Origin: Balanoglossus misakiensis
Taxonomy: Eukaryota; Hemichordata
NCBI GenBank assembly: GCA_040954595.2
Contig: CM082598.2
Coordinates: forward strand, 6,634,001-6,698,000
Direction: 5' to 3'
Length of the DNA stretch: 64,000 nucleotides
Position 1 is the stretch's first letter, and every line of letters starts with the position of its first letter. The notes under the pieces were generated by a model. That model had not been told where the DNA came from. It ran no database searches and saw nothing but the letters and a program-made list of their open reading frames with translations. Below are positions 41,901-45,287 of the stretch, one piece after another. A program made the position numbers and the translations under genes.

Positions 41901-44900
41901 AAGAATATATTTCTGAATGTGTAAAACATAACATCCTCATCATGTTGTACAAGTATTAGTTGATATCAGAATTTCTGGCAAAAGTAAAATTTTCAGTAAT
42001 TACAAATAAAAATAATGTTGGTTGGAATGCATTGTTATTATAATTATGTAAAAACCCAGTCAAATGGTTGTGAGATGCTTTGTACAAAATTATCAATTAT
42101 GAAAATGTTGAAACAAGATAGGTCTGTTCAACTGAAAACCAGATATTGTATTTAAAGCAAATGCCAACTTGTGAAAACAATAATTGATTTGCCACGATAC
42201 TTCTTTGGTTCCCTGCCCCCATGTATACTACAGATATTTTCGACATAAATTCTCATTGGATAAATACAATTATATGCTTCATTTTTTTGTTAGGTCCCAT
42301 TGGTATTAAACCATGGGACCTTATGGGATCGGTTGCGTCTGTATGTATAGATGGATGGATGTATGGATGGATGGATGGGAGTATGGATGTATGGATGGAT
42401 GTAAGTCTGTATGTCCGTCCATATCAAGAACTTGAAAACCGCTGCGTGTATCACCTTGATATTTGGTGTGAAGATGCAGGCTGGGCTGTAGATGGGAGTT
42501 TGTTCAAATGAAGGTGTCATCGCCAAAAAATATGCAAATTAGCAGGAAAAATGTGAATTTGGTCAAAACTCAGTAACTCAAGAAGTACTGGTCAGATTGC
42601 TTTGCAAAGTGGTGTGTATTTACTTTATTGAGTTGTTTTAATTAGGCAGGAAGTTCCTGGTGTGATAGATTTACACAGCAAATTCCTGAATGATTACATA
42701 ACTGGCTAAGTTTTAAAGAGGCCAGCTGTTCTATTTAGTGTATGTACAGTACATATGCCATTAGCAGCTTATGGGCCAGTCAGTGCTTGCCCATTTATCT
42801 CTTGCTATGTGTGTGTGTCTGTCTGTCTGTATATGGCCATGAACGCCGGTGTAGTCTCGGTTACCCAGACCCCCCTGCTTCTTCCGTTGGGCACTCCAGA
42901 AAGAGGGTCTGGGGAAACCCCATAGACAAATCTCCGGGCAAAGATGGCCGACTCGGGACAAAAGCGATGCATGATGGTCAACATTTATGACATACGATAT
43001 TATGATATGACGATATTAGAAAACTATTTACCAAACTTCTCTTTCTCTTTTCAATTTGTAGACAGTTTCAGCAGGTCTAGCACGTCTCAGCATGTATTTT
43101 TAATGTTCGAGTCTGCAACCATCATGCATCGCTTCTGTCCCGAGTCGGCCATCTTTGCCCGGAGATTTGTCTATGGGGTTTCCCCAGACCCTCTTTCTGG
43201 AGTGCCCAACGGAAGCAGGGGGGTCTGGGTAACCGAGACTAACGCCAGTGTAGACTTTTTTGTGTGTAATAACTCAATGGGACCGCCGTGTCCTTGACGC
43301 GATTTTTTCAAATACGAGATTTGCAGGGCCGGTCGTGGTTTTATTTAATATTTCTTTTTTTGTGACACAGTCCCTAAATTGACTGAATATTAATGTTTGG
43401 CTACTTCCAATTATTTCATGTTATCACTTTATTTTTAATCGTAGAAAGTGAAAATGCTTCCAAGCGTGTGTGCCAAGATAATGGAAAAGAAGAGGGAATT
43501 ATATGATGACTTCCCAGCTCTTTACTGGACAGAATATGTGACAAGAATCAAAGAAATATACCCCACGATTGACAAAAGTTTCTTACAAAAAGCCACCAAC
43601 TATCTGCATGACATAGGAGAGGTCAGTAACAAGAAACAACACGTTGCTCATCCATTCTCTTATAGTATAAGTTCTAGAATGAGTGTATGTGATATATCAA
43701 ACTTGACAAATTGAAATGATCAGCATTTAATTCAGTTGATGTGTAAAAGAGTTACAGATTGTTCTATGCATAACAATTTCTCGTGTTACTTTTCTTGTTT
43801 ACAGCTTTTGTTTGTGAAGCAGTCATCTCCAGAAAGAAAAGATGTCGTGGTATTGGATCCAAACTGGTTGTGTTACAGGATGTTTGGACCAATGTTGGCT
43901 ACCCCTTTATTTGCACAATTCAGTTCCAGGTTCAAGAGAGATTGTTTTCAGTCAATGGACAAGATAGAAGATGTACTTGGTGAAGGTGTAAACAGCGAAC
44001 TCATCGTCGACCTTCTAGAAGATTTTGAGCTTCTCTGTCAAGCACATGATATCACAGAGACTGGAGAGAAACTTTTCGTCATACCAGGGCTTCAAGACGA
44101 CGATATGCCTGAAGGTCAATGGGAAGTGAGTCGAACGAAGACCACCTACCTTGGAAGACGTTTTGAATGCCACGATGAAACAGATTCCTTCACAGCAGGC
44201 TTTTTCCCAAGATTACAGACCCGTCTATATAAGCATTTCACAGAGCTTGGCCGTCGGCCCAGTGGCTTATGGAAAAATGGTATCAAAGTGTGCCATGATG
44301 TTGAAGGTCTTGTCGTTATGACCAATGGCAGAAGGGCAGTCAATGTATGCATACGAGTTGAAGACAAGAAGTCGATTGGTAAGGGTTACAAGCTTCTTGA
44401 GATGGTTTCCAAAGACATACAGGATGTCTTCTCTATCGCATGTCCAGGCAACAGGATGAATCAGCTTATCCTGAGTGCAGATTCTCTTGCAAACCACAGC
44501 AACATGGAAAAAGTAGAGTTTTACACTCTTGATGACATGCTACGTGCAGAAGACACTGGGAAGAAAGTGTACAACACAAAAGTTGGTAAAGAAGAAGATG
44601 TTTGTGACCTGCTTTGTCAAGGTCATGACACAACGATCTTACGAAAGAAGTGGAAACGCTGTGATATCAAATGGATGCTTGAAGATACCAGACACAAAGT
44701 GACCATGAGAATGGACATCGAGCGTGGAGACCCTTCTTTGCACTATGCCAGCATGGCCGAATGGATGGGCATAAAATACACGGATGTGCGGACATTTGAA
44801 GAACAAGCTCGTCGCACTGGCCGACCAGTTACAGACTATATCTTCGAAGAGTGGTGTCGCAGATGGATGCAACAACATCAAAGTGGAAAAGCCACAACTA

Positions 44901-45178
44901 CAGCTGCAGGTGCCAGAGCCATGTCACATGACATAGATGCCACCAAAGGTCGTATGGCAAAAATGTCACTGTCGTCAACATCGTCACCCCCGCAAGATTC
45001 AAGTGAAGAAGCGAAGGCTCAGAAAACAGCAAGACAGAAGTATCCACGTGTAGAGGGACCCCTCTACGAAAGCAACTTTGAGAATCTGTTGGCAATTTTC
45101 AAGACCATGGGAAGAGACGACATGGTAACATTGATTGAAGAAATGTTTGCAGACATTGCGAAAACACAAACGAAATGA
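4070..45178 (+). CDS. Ankyrin-ROC-COR-death-domain protein (DAPK-like ROCO), 5' partial
   Basis: Eighteen exons read in one frame: 4070-4165, 5695-5793, 10901-11002, 18499-18597, 18768-18866, 19037-19135, 23300-23398, 29506-29604, 29946-30044, 34239-34340, 34488-34586, 37895-38008, 38793-38861, 39055-39174, 40331-40570, 41034-41178, 41649-41797, 43445-43621 and 43805-45178. Counting the two segments joined at phase 1 as separate, that is nineteen segments. Together they give about 1,160 residues. The order is ankyrin repeats, ROC GTPase (P-loop GDGGVGKT, DFAGQ, SRAD), COR (with VVVLDPNWLC) and a death-type domain. This matches the C-terminal two thirds of DAPK1 and related ROCO proteins, which act as GTP-regulated cytoplasmic signalling scaffolds. 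No kinase domain is visible and the start codon was not found, so the N-terminus is open. Which of the near-identical ankyrin exons are used is unknown. The product is called at family level only. Confidence 0.85.
4603..5248. mobile_element. Inverted-repeat DNA element, about 650 bp
   Basis: About 4603-4665 reads as the inverse of about 5190-5248. Both arms carry the phrases TGAACCACA, CTGTAGACTGATAC and ATGTTCACAC, or their complements. The arms are about 60 bp and imperfect. The interior has no ORF but includes a CA microsatellite (4737-4798). It is probably an old non-autonomous DNA transposon; superfamily and target duplication are not clear. Confidence 0.6.
5255..5430. mobile_element. 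Short MITE with 14-bp TIRs
   Basis: CAGTAAAACCTGTC at 5255-5268 faces GACAGGCTTTACTG at 5417-5430, a 14-bp terminal inverted repeat with one mismatch around a 176-bp element. The CAGT-start and the internal oppositely oriented sub-repeats resemble pogo/Tc1-type MITEs. No convincing TA duplication is left, so the superfamily is inferred. Confidence 0.55.
5695..5793 (+). CDS. Ankyrin exon 2 (diverged)
   Basis: The acceptor TTTATTCCAG and donor GTACGT bound a 99-bp phase 0-0 exon of exactly one 33-residue ankyrin repeat (DDSTALHAASFTGTLDAARV, then LISHGADVNAKNE). The TALHAA and GADVNA signatures are typical. It differs strongly from the NGDTPLHYAA exons downstream, so it belongs to the older, non-amplified part of the repeat domain. 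Confidence 0.9.
6030..6535 (+). repeat. Intronic duplicon, copy 1 (pairs with 10262-10765)
   Basis: From the phrase GCCATAGAAAGGACAG to TTGCAATATGGCTGATACTT this 500-bp segment matches 10262-10765 with modest divergence. A C-run (6240-6253) is present here but shorter in the other copy. In the second copy the sequence leads straight into an ankyrin exon. Here a transposon follows at 6539 and no exon is seen, so this is a stranded copy of an exon's upstream intron. Confidence 0.8.
6539..7463 (+). mobile_element. Repeat element with terminal GGTCCC hairpin, copy 1
   Basis: It opens with a palindrome (6539-6565) whose arms are GGTCCCAT and ATGGGACC, then a TATG/GATG-rich run and a conserved body with ATATGCAAATTAGCTGG. 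Related copies are at 7464-7870 and 42293-42640, and in reverse orientation at 20826-21290, 31700-32155 and 37020-37690. No coding capacity is visible. It is a non-autonomous repeat; a Helitron-like origin is possible but not shown. Confidence 0.65.
7464..7870 (+). mobile_element. GGTCCC-hairpin repeat element, copy 2
   Basis: The hairpin (7464-7498) is followed by the same TATG-rich run and body as the copy just upstream, to about 7870. Two tandem copies in the same orientation suggest either a double insertion or a tandem duplication. Confidence 0.65.
8008..8672 (+). repeat. 240-bp tandem repeat, about 3 copies
   Basis: Units begin at about 8008, 8249 and 8489, and marker phrases recur at 240- and 239-bp spacing (for example TGACCTCAGG at 8142, 8382 and 8621). 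The same repeat, more diverged, occurs at about 51900-52700, inside the Helitron-like element. It is probably the internal tandem repeat of a transposon truncated here. Confidence 0.8.
8142..8164 (-). promoter_or_regulatory. DR4+DR1 nuclear-receptor half-site array (also 8382-8404 and 8621-8643)
   Basis: Read on the minus strand, three perfect AGGTCA hexamers stand in a row with spacers of 1 and 4 bases. That makes a DR1 (HNF4/RXR/COUP-TF type) sharing its middle half-site with a DR4 (LXR/TR type). The same 23 bp occurs unchanged in all three tandem copies. The motif match is direct; binding is inference. Confidence 0.5.
8690..9570. repeat. Intron with a 90-bp direct repeat
   Basis: About 8731-8822 and 9229-9318 are near copies (GTCACCTGTAATTTTTATTC through GTGTCCTTGACGC). 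The phrase GTGTCCTTGACGC also closes the repeat copy at 43285-43305. No gene is seen in this stretch. Confidence 0.55.
9575..9926. mobile_element. Palindromic MITE flanked by TTAA, full copy
   Basis: The 352-bp element is almost one long foldback: arms of about 165 bp meet near 9750. Termini are AGGGGAAAAG and GTCCCT, and TTAA lies on both sides (9571-9574, 9927-9930). TTAA target duplication is typical of piggyBac-type elements. Other copies are at 39848-40185, 24426-24647 (deleted arm), 11753-11866 (right arm) and remnants near 21262-21390 and 32155-32275. Confidence 0.75.
9931..10261 (+). repeat. Partial copy of the ankyrin-intron duplicon
   Basis: From TATTCATGAGTTTACTTTTC to GGACCGAAGGAGGGAAG this segment matches 11871-12215, 21393-21730, 24652-24970 and 32280-32600. 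At 10262 it is cut off and joins the duplicon described at 10262-10765. Confidence 0.75.
10262..10765 (+). repeat. Intronic duplicon, copy 2
   Basis: Second copy of the 6030-6535 segment. It runs into a GTTT-rich tract and then the acceptor of the ankyrin exon at 10901, so it is the original context of the duplicated intron. Confidence 0.8.
10901..11002 (+). CDS. Ankyrin exon 3 (expanded type, 34 codons)
   Basis: The acceptor ATTACTTACAG and donor GTAAAT bound a 102-bp phase 0-0 exon reading NGDTPLHYAAARDSDEGHV and ending ADVTIQNK. It is the first of nine near-identical exons. Compared with its siblings it has one extra Ala codon in the loop. Confidence 0.9.
11003..13692 (+). repeat. Ankyrin-intron duplicon, copy with MITE half and two satellite units
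   Basis: This intron carries the phrases shared by all array introns: ACCAACCTGACTTCTGCAG after the donor, the TTAATATTCA block (11867 on) and the GATGGCCAGAACAGCC block (12560). It also has two 157-bp satellite units (about 12960-13280) and a closing block with TCAACTGGCAGATATTTT. The LTR retrotransposon interrupts it at 13693. A right-arm MITE remnant lies at 11753-11866. Confidence 0.75.
12960..13280. repeat. 157-bp satellite, two units
   Basis: The marker GATCGACAT recurs at 12983 and 13140, exactly 157 bp apart. These are the same units as the 16-copy array at 26430-28945; single units occur at 22640-22800 and 33510-33668. Confidence 0.85.
13693..13931 (-). repeat. 3' LTR
   Basis: It pairs with 18091-18327 at about 11 mismatches and one indel by eye, roughly 5 percent divergence. 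On the minus strand it begins TGTAGTG and ends CATAACA, the standard TG...CA termini. Confidence 0.9.
13932..13945 (-). other. Polypurine tract
   Basis: Immediately upstream of the 3' LTR on the minus strand is AAGAAAAGGAGGGA, an all-purine run in the position expected for plus-strand priming of an LTR element. Confidence 0.75.
14308..14574 (-). pseudogene. Integrase C-terminal segment
   Basis: The frame opens MHVGDKVLVEQQKTNKLS and continues with a PFNPEPYTVV stretch, the GPY/F-type module that closes Ty3/Gypsy integrases. A Pro/Gln-rich tail follows. It is out of frame with the integrase core upstream (14584-15405), so at least one frameshift separates them. Confidence 0.75.
14584..15405 (-). 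pseudogene. RT end-RNase H fused to integrase core by deletion
   Basis: The 273-codon frame starts in the RT thumb/connection region (RSFMGMVSYSSRFIPGL, EPLRRIT) and continues into RNase H (IADASPVGLGAVLVQ, YASRSLTDCERRYSQTERE). It then jumps without a stop to the integrase core (FRSEEFQKYCDHN, ANGEVESQNRSLMKR). The rest of RNase H and the integrase zinc domain and first catalytic part are missing, so the frame is an in-frame internal deletion product. It is in the usual pol order but cannot encode a working enzyme. Confidence 0.85.
15500..16079 (-). pseudogene. Reverse transcriptase core, frameshifted
   Basis: Two frames cover the RT fingers and palm. 15891-16079 has YPDVFTGVGKL and PLRRTPFKLREKV; 15500-15847 has LCIDMRRANKAI, FSKLDLKWGYHQLEL and the region around the catalytic box, read here as ISDD. 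A frameshift lies between 15847 and 15891, and another near 15500 before the next segment, where a short direct duplication (GCAAGTAAACTGCAAGTAAA) is visible. The breaks show the element is inactive. Confidence 0.85.
16085..16765 (-). pseudogene. Nucleocapsid zinc knuckles and aspartic protease
   Basis: The 226-codon frame has a basic N-terminus, a zinc knuckle CYRCGLTGHFGRDPKC, a second knuckle CKKCDSKNYFAKVC whose usual His position is Tyr, and then a retropepsin-like domain with LVDSGATGNIID and an ILGK-like PLLGKD flap-end motif. This is the gag-pro junction region of a Ty3/Gypsy element. The frame itself is intact. Confidence 0.85.
16844..17181 (-). pseudogene. Gag capsid segment, interrupted
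   Basis: The frame has LLLHLAGPDVQDIL and FHQTTQKQGETVLQFVTRL, typical of Gypsy capsid domains. Its N-terminal side is broken at 17182 by a nested element. The capsid frame resumes beyond 17936 with FELYADGNG-type sequence, in which stops occur. It ends before the zinc-knuckle frame. Confidence 0.8.
17182..17936. mobile_element. PIF/Harbinger-like non-autonomous element nested in gag
   Basis: Terminal inverted repeats of about 30 bp (GGCTGCATTCACAAACACC at the left, its complement at the right) enclose 755 bp. A TAA triplet flanks both sides (17179-17181, 17937-17939), the TWA-type duplication of PIF/Harbinger. The interior is non-coding, with long G-runs near both ends and an internal duplication (17344-17415 with 17570-17648). 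Confidence 0.8.
18072..18089 (-). other. Candidate primer-binding site
   Basis: One base inside the 5' LTR on the minus strand is TGGCGACGAGTATTTCAC. The TGG start and position fit a tRNA primer-binding site; I cannot name the tRNA. Confidence 0.55.
18091..18327 (-). repeat. 5' LTR
   Basis: Partner of 13693-13931. For the minus-strand element this is the upstream LTR and would carry its promoter. Immediately outside lies AATAC, near-matching AATGC at the other end. Confidence 0.9.
18499..18597 (+). CDS. Ankyrin exon 4 (expanded type)
   Basis: The acceptor ATTACTTACAG and donor GTAAAT bound a 99-bp phase 0-0 exon reading NGDTPLHNAARFGDEGHV and ending ADVTIQNK. The usual Tyr after PLH is Asn here. 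It stands just downstream of the LTR element. Confidence 0.9.
18768..18866 (+). CDS. Ankyrin exon 5 (expanded type)
   Basis: A 99-bp phase 0-0 exon with acceptor CTTACAG and donor GTAAAT, reading NGDTPLHYAAGDGDEGRV and ending ADVTVQNK. Its protein is identical to that of the next exon 269 bp downstream. Confidence 0.9.
19037..19135 (+). CDS. Ankyrin exon 6 (expanded type, duplicate of exon 5)
   Basis: A 99-bp phase 0-0 exon encoding the same 33 residues as 18768-18866, with the same splice sites. LLLDHEADVTVQNK (Asp, Val) distinguishes this pair from the other array exons. Confidence 0.9.
19272..19515. mobile_element. Insertion that replaced an ankyrin exon (copy A)
   Basis: The usual pre-exon phrase CATGCTCCTCC-CATTA is followed not by the acceptor and exon but by a sequence starting AAGGCTGCCCCACACG and continuing about 240 bp. 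The post-exon intron phrase ATACCAACCTGACTTCTGCAG then resumes. The start resembles a Harbinger-type TIR, but no matching right end is seen. The same lesion is at 30186-30432 and 34727-34976. Confidence 0.65.
19550..21290 (-). repeat. Large duplicon block, copy A
   Basis: From GAAACATTTATTTATTTATT to AGAACCGTGTGAACACAAC this block recurs at about 30465-32160 (copy B) and 34995-37440 (copy C, with an extra insertion). It includes a reverse-strand copy of the 1.6 kb repeat (20365-20520) and of the GGTCCC-type element (20826-21290). A second potential exon position (CATTACATACAG at about 19650) is followed by non-ankyrin sequence. Confidence 0.75.
21262..23160 (+). repeat. Ankyrin-intron duplicon, copy A
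   Basis: A MITE remnant (21262-21390) is followed by the duplicon body, one 157-bp satellite unit (22640-22800) and the closing block with GGCAGATATTT. It is nearly collinear with 32155-34020 at a 10.9-kb offset. A reading frame starting MLKAC or similar occurs in each copy but has no recognisable homology. Confidence 0.75.
23300..23398 (+). CDS. Ankyrin exon 7 (expanded type)
   Basis: The acceptor TTACTTACAG and donor GTAAAT bound a 99-bp phase 0-0 exon reading DGDTPLHYAARDGDEGRV and ending HKADVTIQNK. It follows duplicon copy A, as exon 34239-34340 follows copy B. Confidence 0.9.
23399..26400 (+). repeat. Array intron with MITE and an inserted dispersed repeat
   Basis: The intron opens with the shared TGAAAGTATGAGCTTTCTCA block, also at 11030. 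It holds a TTAA MITE with one arm deleted (24426-24647) and the duplicon body (24652-25740). About 25755-26330 is a different repeat: it starts CAGTCAGAGACGCGGAGC and contains two diverged copies of a CAATT-GGA-CAGCTTCCTT block. No gene is seen. Confidence 0.65.
24426..24647. mobile_element. Palindromic MITE flanked by TTAA, arm-deleted copy
   Basis: TTAA lies at 24422-24425 and 24648-24651. The left arm is full length; the right arm keeps only the inner hairpin (TCATTTTGGCGAG) and the terminus (GTTGTCCCT). It is related to 9575-9926. Confidence 0.7.
26430..28945. repeat. 157-bp satellite array, 16 units
   Basis: The marker GATCGATAT (or a one-base variant) recurs at 26452, 26609, 26766 and every 157 bp to 28650, then at 28810 after a 3-bp insertion. 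Each unit includes CAGCTTGGCTACTTTGTGCT and CCCTCCTACAGGAAATAA. Units differ by a few positions, for example CTGATGCC against CTGTTGCC. It lies inside the intron before exon 29506. Confidence 0.95.
29506..29604 (+). CDS. Ankyrin exon 8 (expanded type)
   Basis: A 99-bp phase 0-0 exon, acceptor TTACTTACAG, donor GTAAAT, reading VGDTPLHHAARVGDEGRV and ending ADVTIQNK. The first residue is Val instead of Asn or Asp. Confidence 0.9.
29605..29945 (+). repeat. Array intron with a 150-bp insertion
   Basis: The phrase following the donor, AAATACCAAC through TTAATTCTAT, occurs twice (29607 and 29778). Between the copies lies extra sequence with two CCAATCA motifs (29660 and 29689). This looks like a partial cassette duplication that lost its exon, or an insertion beside one. 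Confidence 0.5.
29946..30044 (+). CDS. Ankyrin exon 9 (expanded type)
   Basis: A 99-bp phase 0-0 exon with acceptor CTTACAG and donor GTAAAT. It reads NGDTPLHGAARDGYEGRV and ends ADVTIQNK. The core Tyr after PLH is Gly and Asp-Glu is Tyr-Glu, so this copy has begun to diverge. Confidence 0.9.
30186..30432. mobile_element. Insertion that replaced an ankyrin exon (copy B)
   Basis: Starts AAGGCTGCCGCACACG and ends where ATACGAACCTGACTTCTGC resumes. It is nearly identical to 19272-19515, so the exon loss preceded duplication of the block. It carries a TGCGCATGCGC palindrome at 30401-30411. Confidence 0.65.
30465..32160 (-). repeat. Large duplicon block, copy B
   Basis: Collinear with 19550-21290. 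Small deletions, such as the CACTCTATGCAAGTC phrase missing near 30688, and substitutions separate the copies. Confidence 0.8.
32161..34085 (+). repeat. Ankyrin-intron duplicon, copy B
   Basis: Collinear with 21262-23160, including one satellite unit (33510-33668). Near 34066-34100 it preserves the uninterrupted sequence CTGTTCAAATGCCATTTACT, the pre-insertion site of the LTR retrotransposon found at 13693-18327. Confidence 0.8.
34239..34340 (+). CDS. Ankyrin exon 10 (expanded type, 34 codons)
   Basis: The acceptor AATTACTTACAG and donor GTAAAT bound a 102-bp phase 0-0 exon reading HGNTPLHYAAECFRGEGRV and ending HKADVTIQNK. The loop ECFRGE is unlike the RDGDE of the other copies and one codon longer. 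Confidence 0.9.
34488..34586 (+). CDS. Ankyrin exon 11 (expanded type)
   Basis: A 99-bp phase 0-0 exon, acceptor TTACTTACAG, donor GTAAAT, reading DGDTPLHYAARDSGEGCV and ending ADVTIQNK. It is the last exon of the near-identical set. A Cys replaces the Arg found before V-R-LLL in the siblings. Confidence 0.9.
34727..34976. mobile_element. Insertion that replaced an ankyrin exon (copy C)
   Basis: Third copy of the exon-replacing sequence, starting AAGGCTGCCGCACACG, with TGCGCATGCGC at 34944-34954. The intron phrase ATACCAACCTGACTTCTGC resumes directly after it. Confidence 0.65.
35856..35914. repeat. CA microsatellite
   Basis: An uninterrupted AC/CA run of 59 bp; the paralogous positions near 20392 and 31253 hold only a short CA stretch followed by ATAGAGAG. 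Confidence 0.95.
36331..37016. mobile_element. Unclassified 0.69-kb insertion in copy C
   Basis: Copies A and B run from the poly-C/GCCCCC phrase straight into TTGACACT. Copy C has about 690 bp of extra, CpG-richer sequence in between. Its right end is a foldback: about 36868-36915 (AATAAGGTTATTCACAAAAT) reads as the inverse of about 36966-37015. No ORF is recognisable and the superfamily is unknown. Confidence 0.6.
37895..38008 (+). CDS. Ankyrin exon 12 (diverged, 38 codons)
   Basis: The acceptor CTTTGATAG and donor GTACAA bound a 114-bp phase 0-0 exon reading DGNTVLHMAAMGRPSWKDYG, then KVVKLLLQYGADIDCKNK. It is a full ankyrin repeat with a five-residue insertion between the helices. It is not part of the amplified set. 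Confidence 0.9.
38009..38792 (+). other. Intron with an array-intron remnant
   Basis: About 38160-38460 resembles 11040-11290 (phrases such as GTAGTTTTCATGGTAAATTG and CCTCCAGCATCTGCCAACTC), so this intron shares an older block with the array introns. No gene is seen. Confidence 0.55.
38793..38861 (+). CDS. Terminal half ankyrin repeat exon 13
   Basis: The acceptor AAATAAATAAG and donor GTGAGT bound a 69-bp phase 0-0 exon reading TGKTPLDVAENESSKEVL then SDYIQ. TPLDVA is a usual capping-repeat motif, and the exon links the ankyrin domain to the ROC exon. The acceptor has a weak pyrimidine tract, so the splice site is slightly less certain. Confidence 0.8.
39055..39174 (+). CDS. ROC domain exon 1 (P-loop)
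   Basis: The acceptor TTTATTCCAG and donor GTATGT bound a 120-bp phase 0-0 exon. The segment LKLFFAGDGGVGKTTLLESL contains the G1/P-loop GDGGVGKT, which binds the GTP phosphates in Ras-like ROC domains. A short basic linker (KRNEYNVLMKES) joins it to the ankyrin domain. Confidence 0.92.
39848..40185. mobile_element. Palindromic MITE flanked by TTAA, full copy
   Basis: TTAA stands at 39844-39847 and 40186-40189; termini are AGGGACAATG and CTTTGTCCCT. Arms of about 150 bp fold back on each other. Same family as 9575-9926, inserted in the ROC intron. Confidence 0.8.
40331..40570 (+). CDS. ROC domain exon 2 (switch region, DxxG)
   Basis: The donor GTAAGA after 40570 is clear. The acceptor is taken as TATCAAAG before 40331, with a pyrimidine-rich run upstream. 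The exon reads IPTPGIDVKSVHIP and VWDFAGQAEYYVTHNMFL; DFAGQ is the G3 DxxG motif and TPGIDV lies where the switch I Thr is expected. Eighty codons, phase 0. The exact start is slightly uncertain because no in-frame stop lies just upstream. Confidence 0.85.
40881..40976 (+). mobile_element. Truncated LINE/SINE tail with 22-bp target duplication
   Basis: A 22-bp direct repeat starting AATTCATGAT and ending TTTGACTCA occurs at 40859-40880 and 40977-40998. The 96 bp between ends in GGCTGGTGGCC, AATAAA and a TTATTATTAT tail, similar to the LINE 3' ends at 48830-48860 and 59660-59720. This is a heavily 5'-truncated retroposition in the ROC intron. Confidence 0.8.
41034..41178 (+). CDS. ROC domain exon 3 (G4)
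   Basis: The acceptor CTCATTTGTAG precedes 41034 and the donor GTTAGT follows 41178. The exon has PVVMLVASRADRLKR; SRAD stands at the G4 (N/TKxD-like) position that recognises guanine. It ends in phase 1 and joins 41649, restoring an Ala codon. Confidence 0.88.
41220..41365. repeat. TATG/TGTG-rich microsatellite
   Basis: An impure run of GTAT and TGTG units in the intron between ROC exons. The open frame across it is low complexity and not a gene. Confidence 0.85.
41649..41797 (+). CDS. ROC domain exon 4 (C-terminal helix and strand)
   Basis: The acceptor AATTTACAG and donor GTAAAA bound 149 bp that complete the phase-1 codon and add 49 residues. NAIFLVNCRDSTDSEMKKLR corresponds to the last strand and helix of ROC domains, where DAPK1-type proteins have a similar Asp/Ser-rich turn. 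Confidence 0.88.
42293..42640 (+). mobile_element. GGTCCC-hairpin repeat element, copy 3
   Basis: The hairpin at 42293-42320 is followed by GATGGATG-rich repeats and the conserved body to about 42640. Same orientation as the 6.5 and 7.5 kb copies. Confidence 0.65.
42720..43310 (+). repeat. Dispersed repeat split by a nested element
   Basis: 42720-42851 and 43242-43310 together match, in reverse, the uninterrupted copies near 20330-20520, 31190-31385 and 35800-36030. The split is caused by the 390-bp element at 42852-43241. Confidence 0.75.
42852..43241. mobile_element. 390-bp foldback element with 9-bp target duplication
   Basis: The termini TAGTCTCGGTTACCCAGAC and their complement begin arms of about 140 bp. 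ACGCCGGTG flanks the left end and ACGCCAGTG the right, a 9-bp duplication with one change, as made by Mutator-like elements. Paralogous copies of the host repeat hold a single CCGGTGTAGAC at this point. Confidence 0.8.
43445..43621 (+). CDS. COR domain exon 1
   Basis: The acceptor TTTTTAATCGTAG and donor GTCAGT bound a 177-bp phase 0-0 exon: KVKMLPSVCAKIMEKKREL, then FLQKATNYLHDIGE. The LHDIGE helix is typical of the start of COR domains (C-terminal of ROC), which mediate dimerisation in ROCO proteins. Confidence 0.9.
43805..45178 (+). CDS. Terminal exon: COR domain and death-type domain
   Basis: After the acceptor TTGTTTACAG the exon runs 457 codons to TGA at 45178. Residues 1-250 carry the COR domain, including DVVVLDPNWLC near residues 13-23, a motif shared with DAPK1-type ROCO proteins. 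Residues about 300-358 (HYASMAEWMGIKYTDV, then FEEWCRRW) fit helices 2-4 of a death domain. Residues 362-420 form a Ser/Thr/Gln-rich linker, and 421-457 (NFENLLAIFKTMGRDDMV, then IEEMF) look like helices 5-6. No frameshift was seen. Death domains recruit partner adaptors; the partner here is unknown. Confidence 0.92.
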   Translation, partial: LLFVKQSSPERKDVVVLDPNWLCYRMFGPMLATPLFAQFSSRFKRDCFQSMDKIEDVLGEGVNSELIVDLLEDFELLCQAHDITETGEKLFVIPGLQDDDMPEGQWEVSRTKTTYLGRRFECHDETDSFTAGFFPRLQTRLYKHFTELGRRPSGLWKNGIKVCHDVEGLVVMTNGRRAVNVCIRVEDKKSIGKGYKLLEMVSKDIQDVFSIACPGNRMNQLILSADSLANHSNMEKVEFYTLDDMLRAEDTGKKVYNTKVGKEEDVCDLLCQGHDTTILRKKWKRCDIKWMLEDTRHKVTMRMDIERGDPSLHYASMAEWMGIKYTDVRTFEEQARRTGRPVTDYIFEEWCRRWMQQHQSGKATTTAAGARAMSHDIDATKGRMAKMSLSSTSSPPQDSSEEAKAQKTARQKYPRVEGPLYESNFENLLAIFKTMGRDDMVTLIEEMFADIAKTQTK

Positions 45179-45287
45179 ACAGATAACATCATGGGCATAA
45201 CAAGTATTTATTTTGTTATGTAAATTTGCCACCATTATAATTTCTGGGGCAAACACTGGTGTTTAATCTGTCCTCGTCTCGGTATGC
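45179..45287 (+). other. 3' UTR start, no clear poly-A signal
   Basis: No AATAAA stands close to the stop. The first ATTAAA-type candidate I see is at 46151-46156, beyond the tandem repeat, so the 3' UTR may include that repeat. Confidence 0.35.

Noticed and set aside
44146-44881. Minus-strand frames of 73-80 codons under the COR exon
   Set aside because: Shadows of the well-supported plus-strand exon; no splice sites or motifs.
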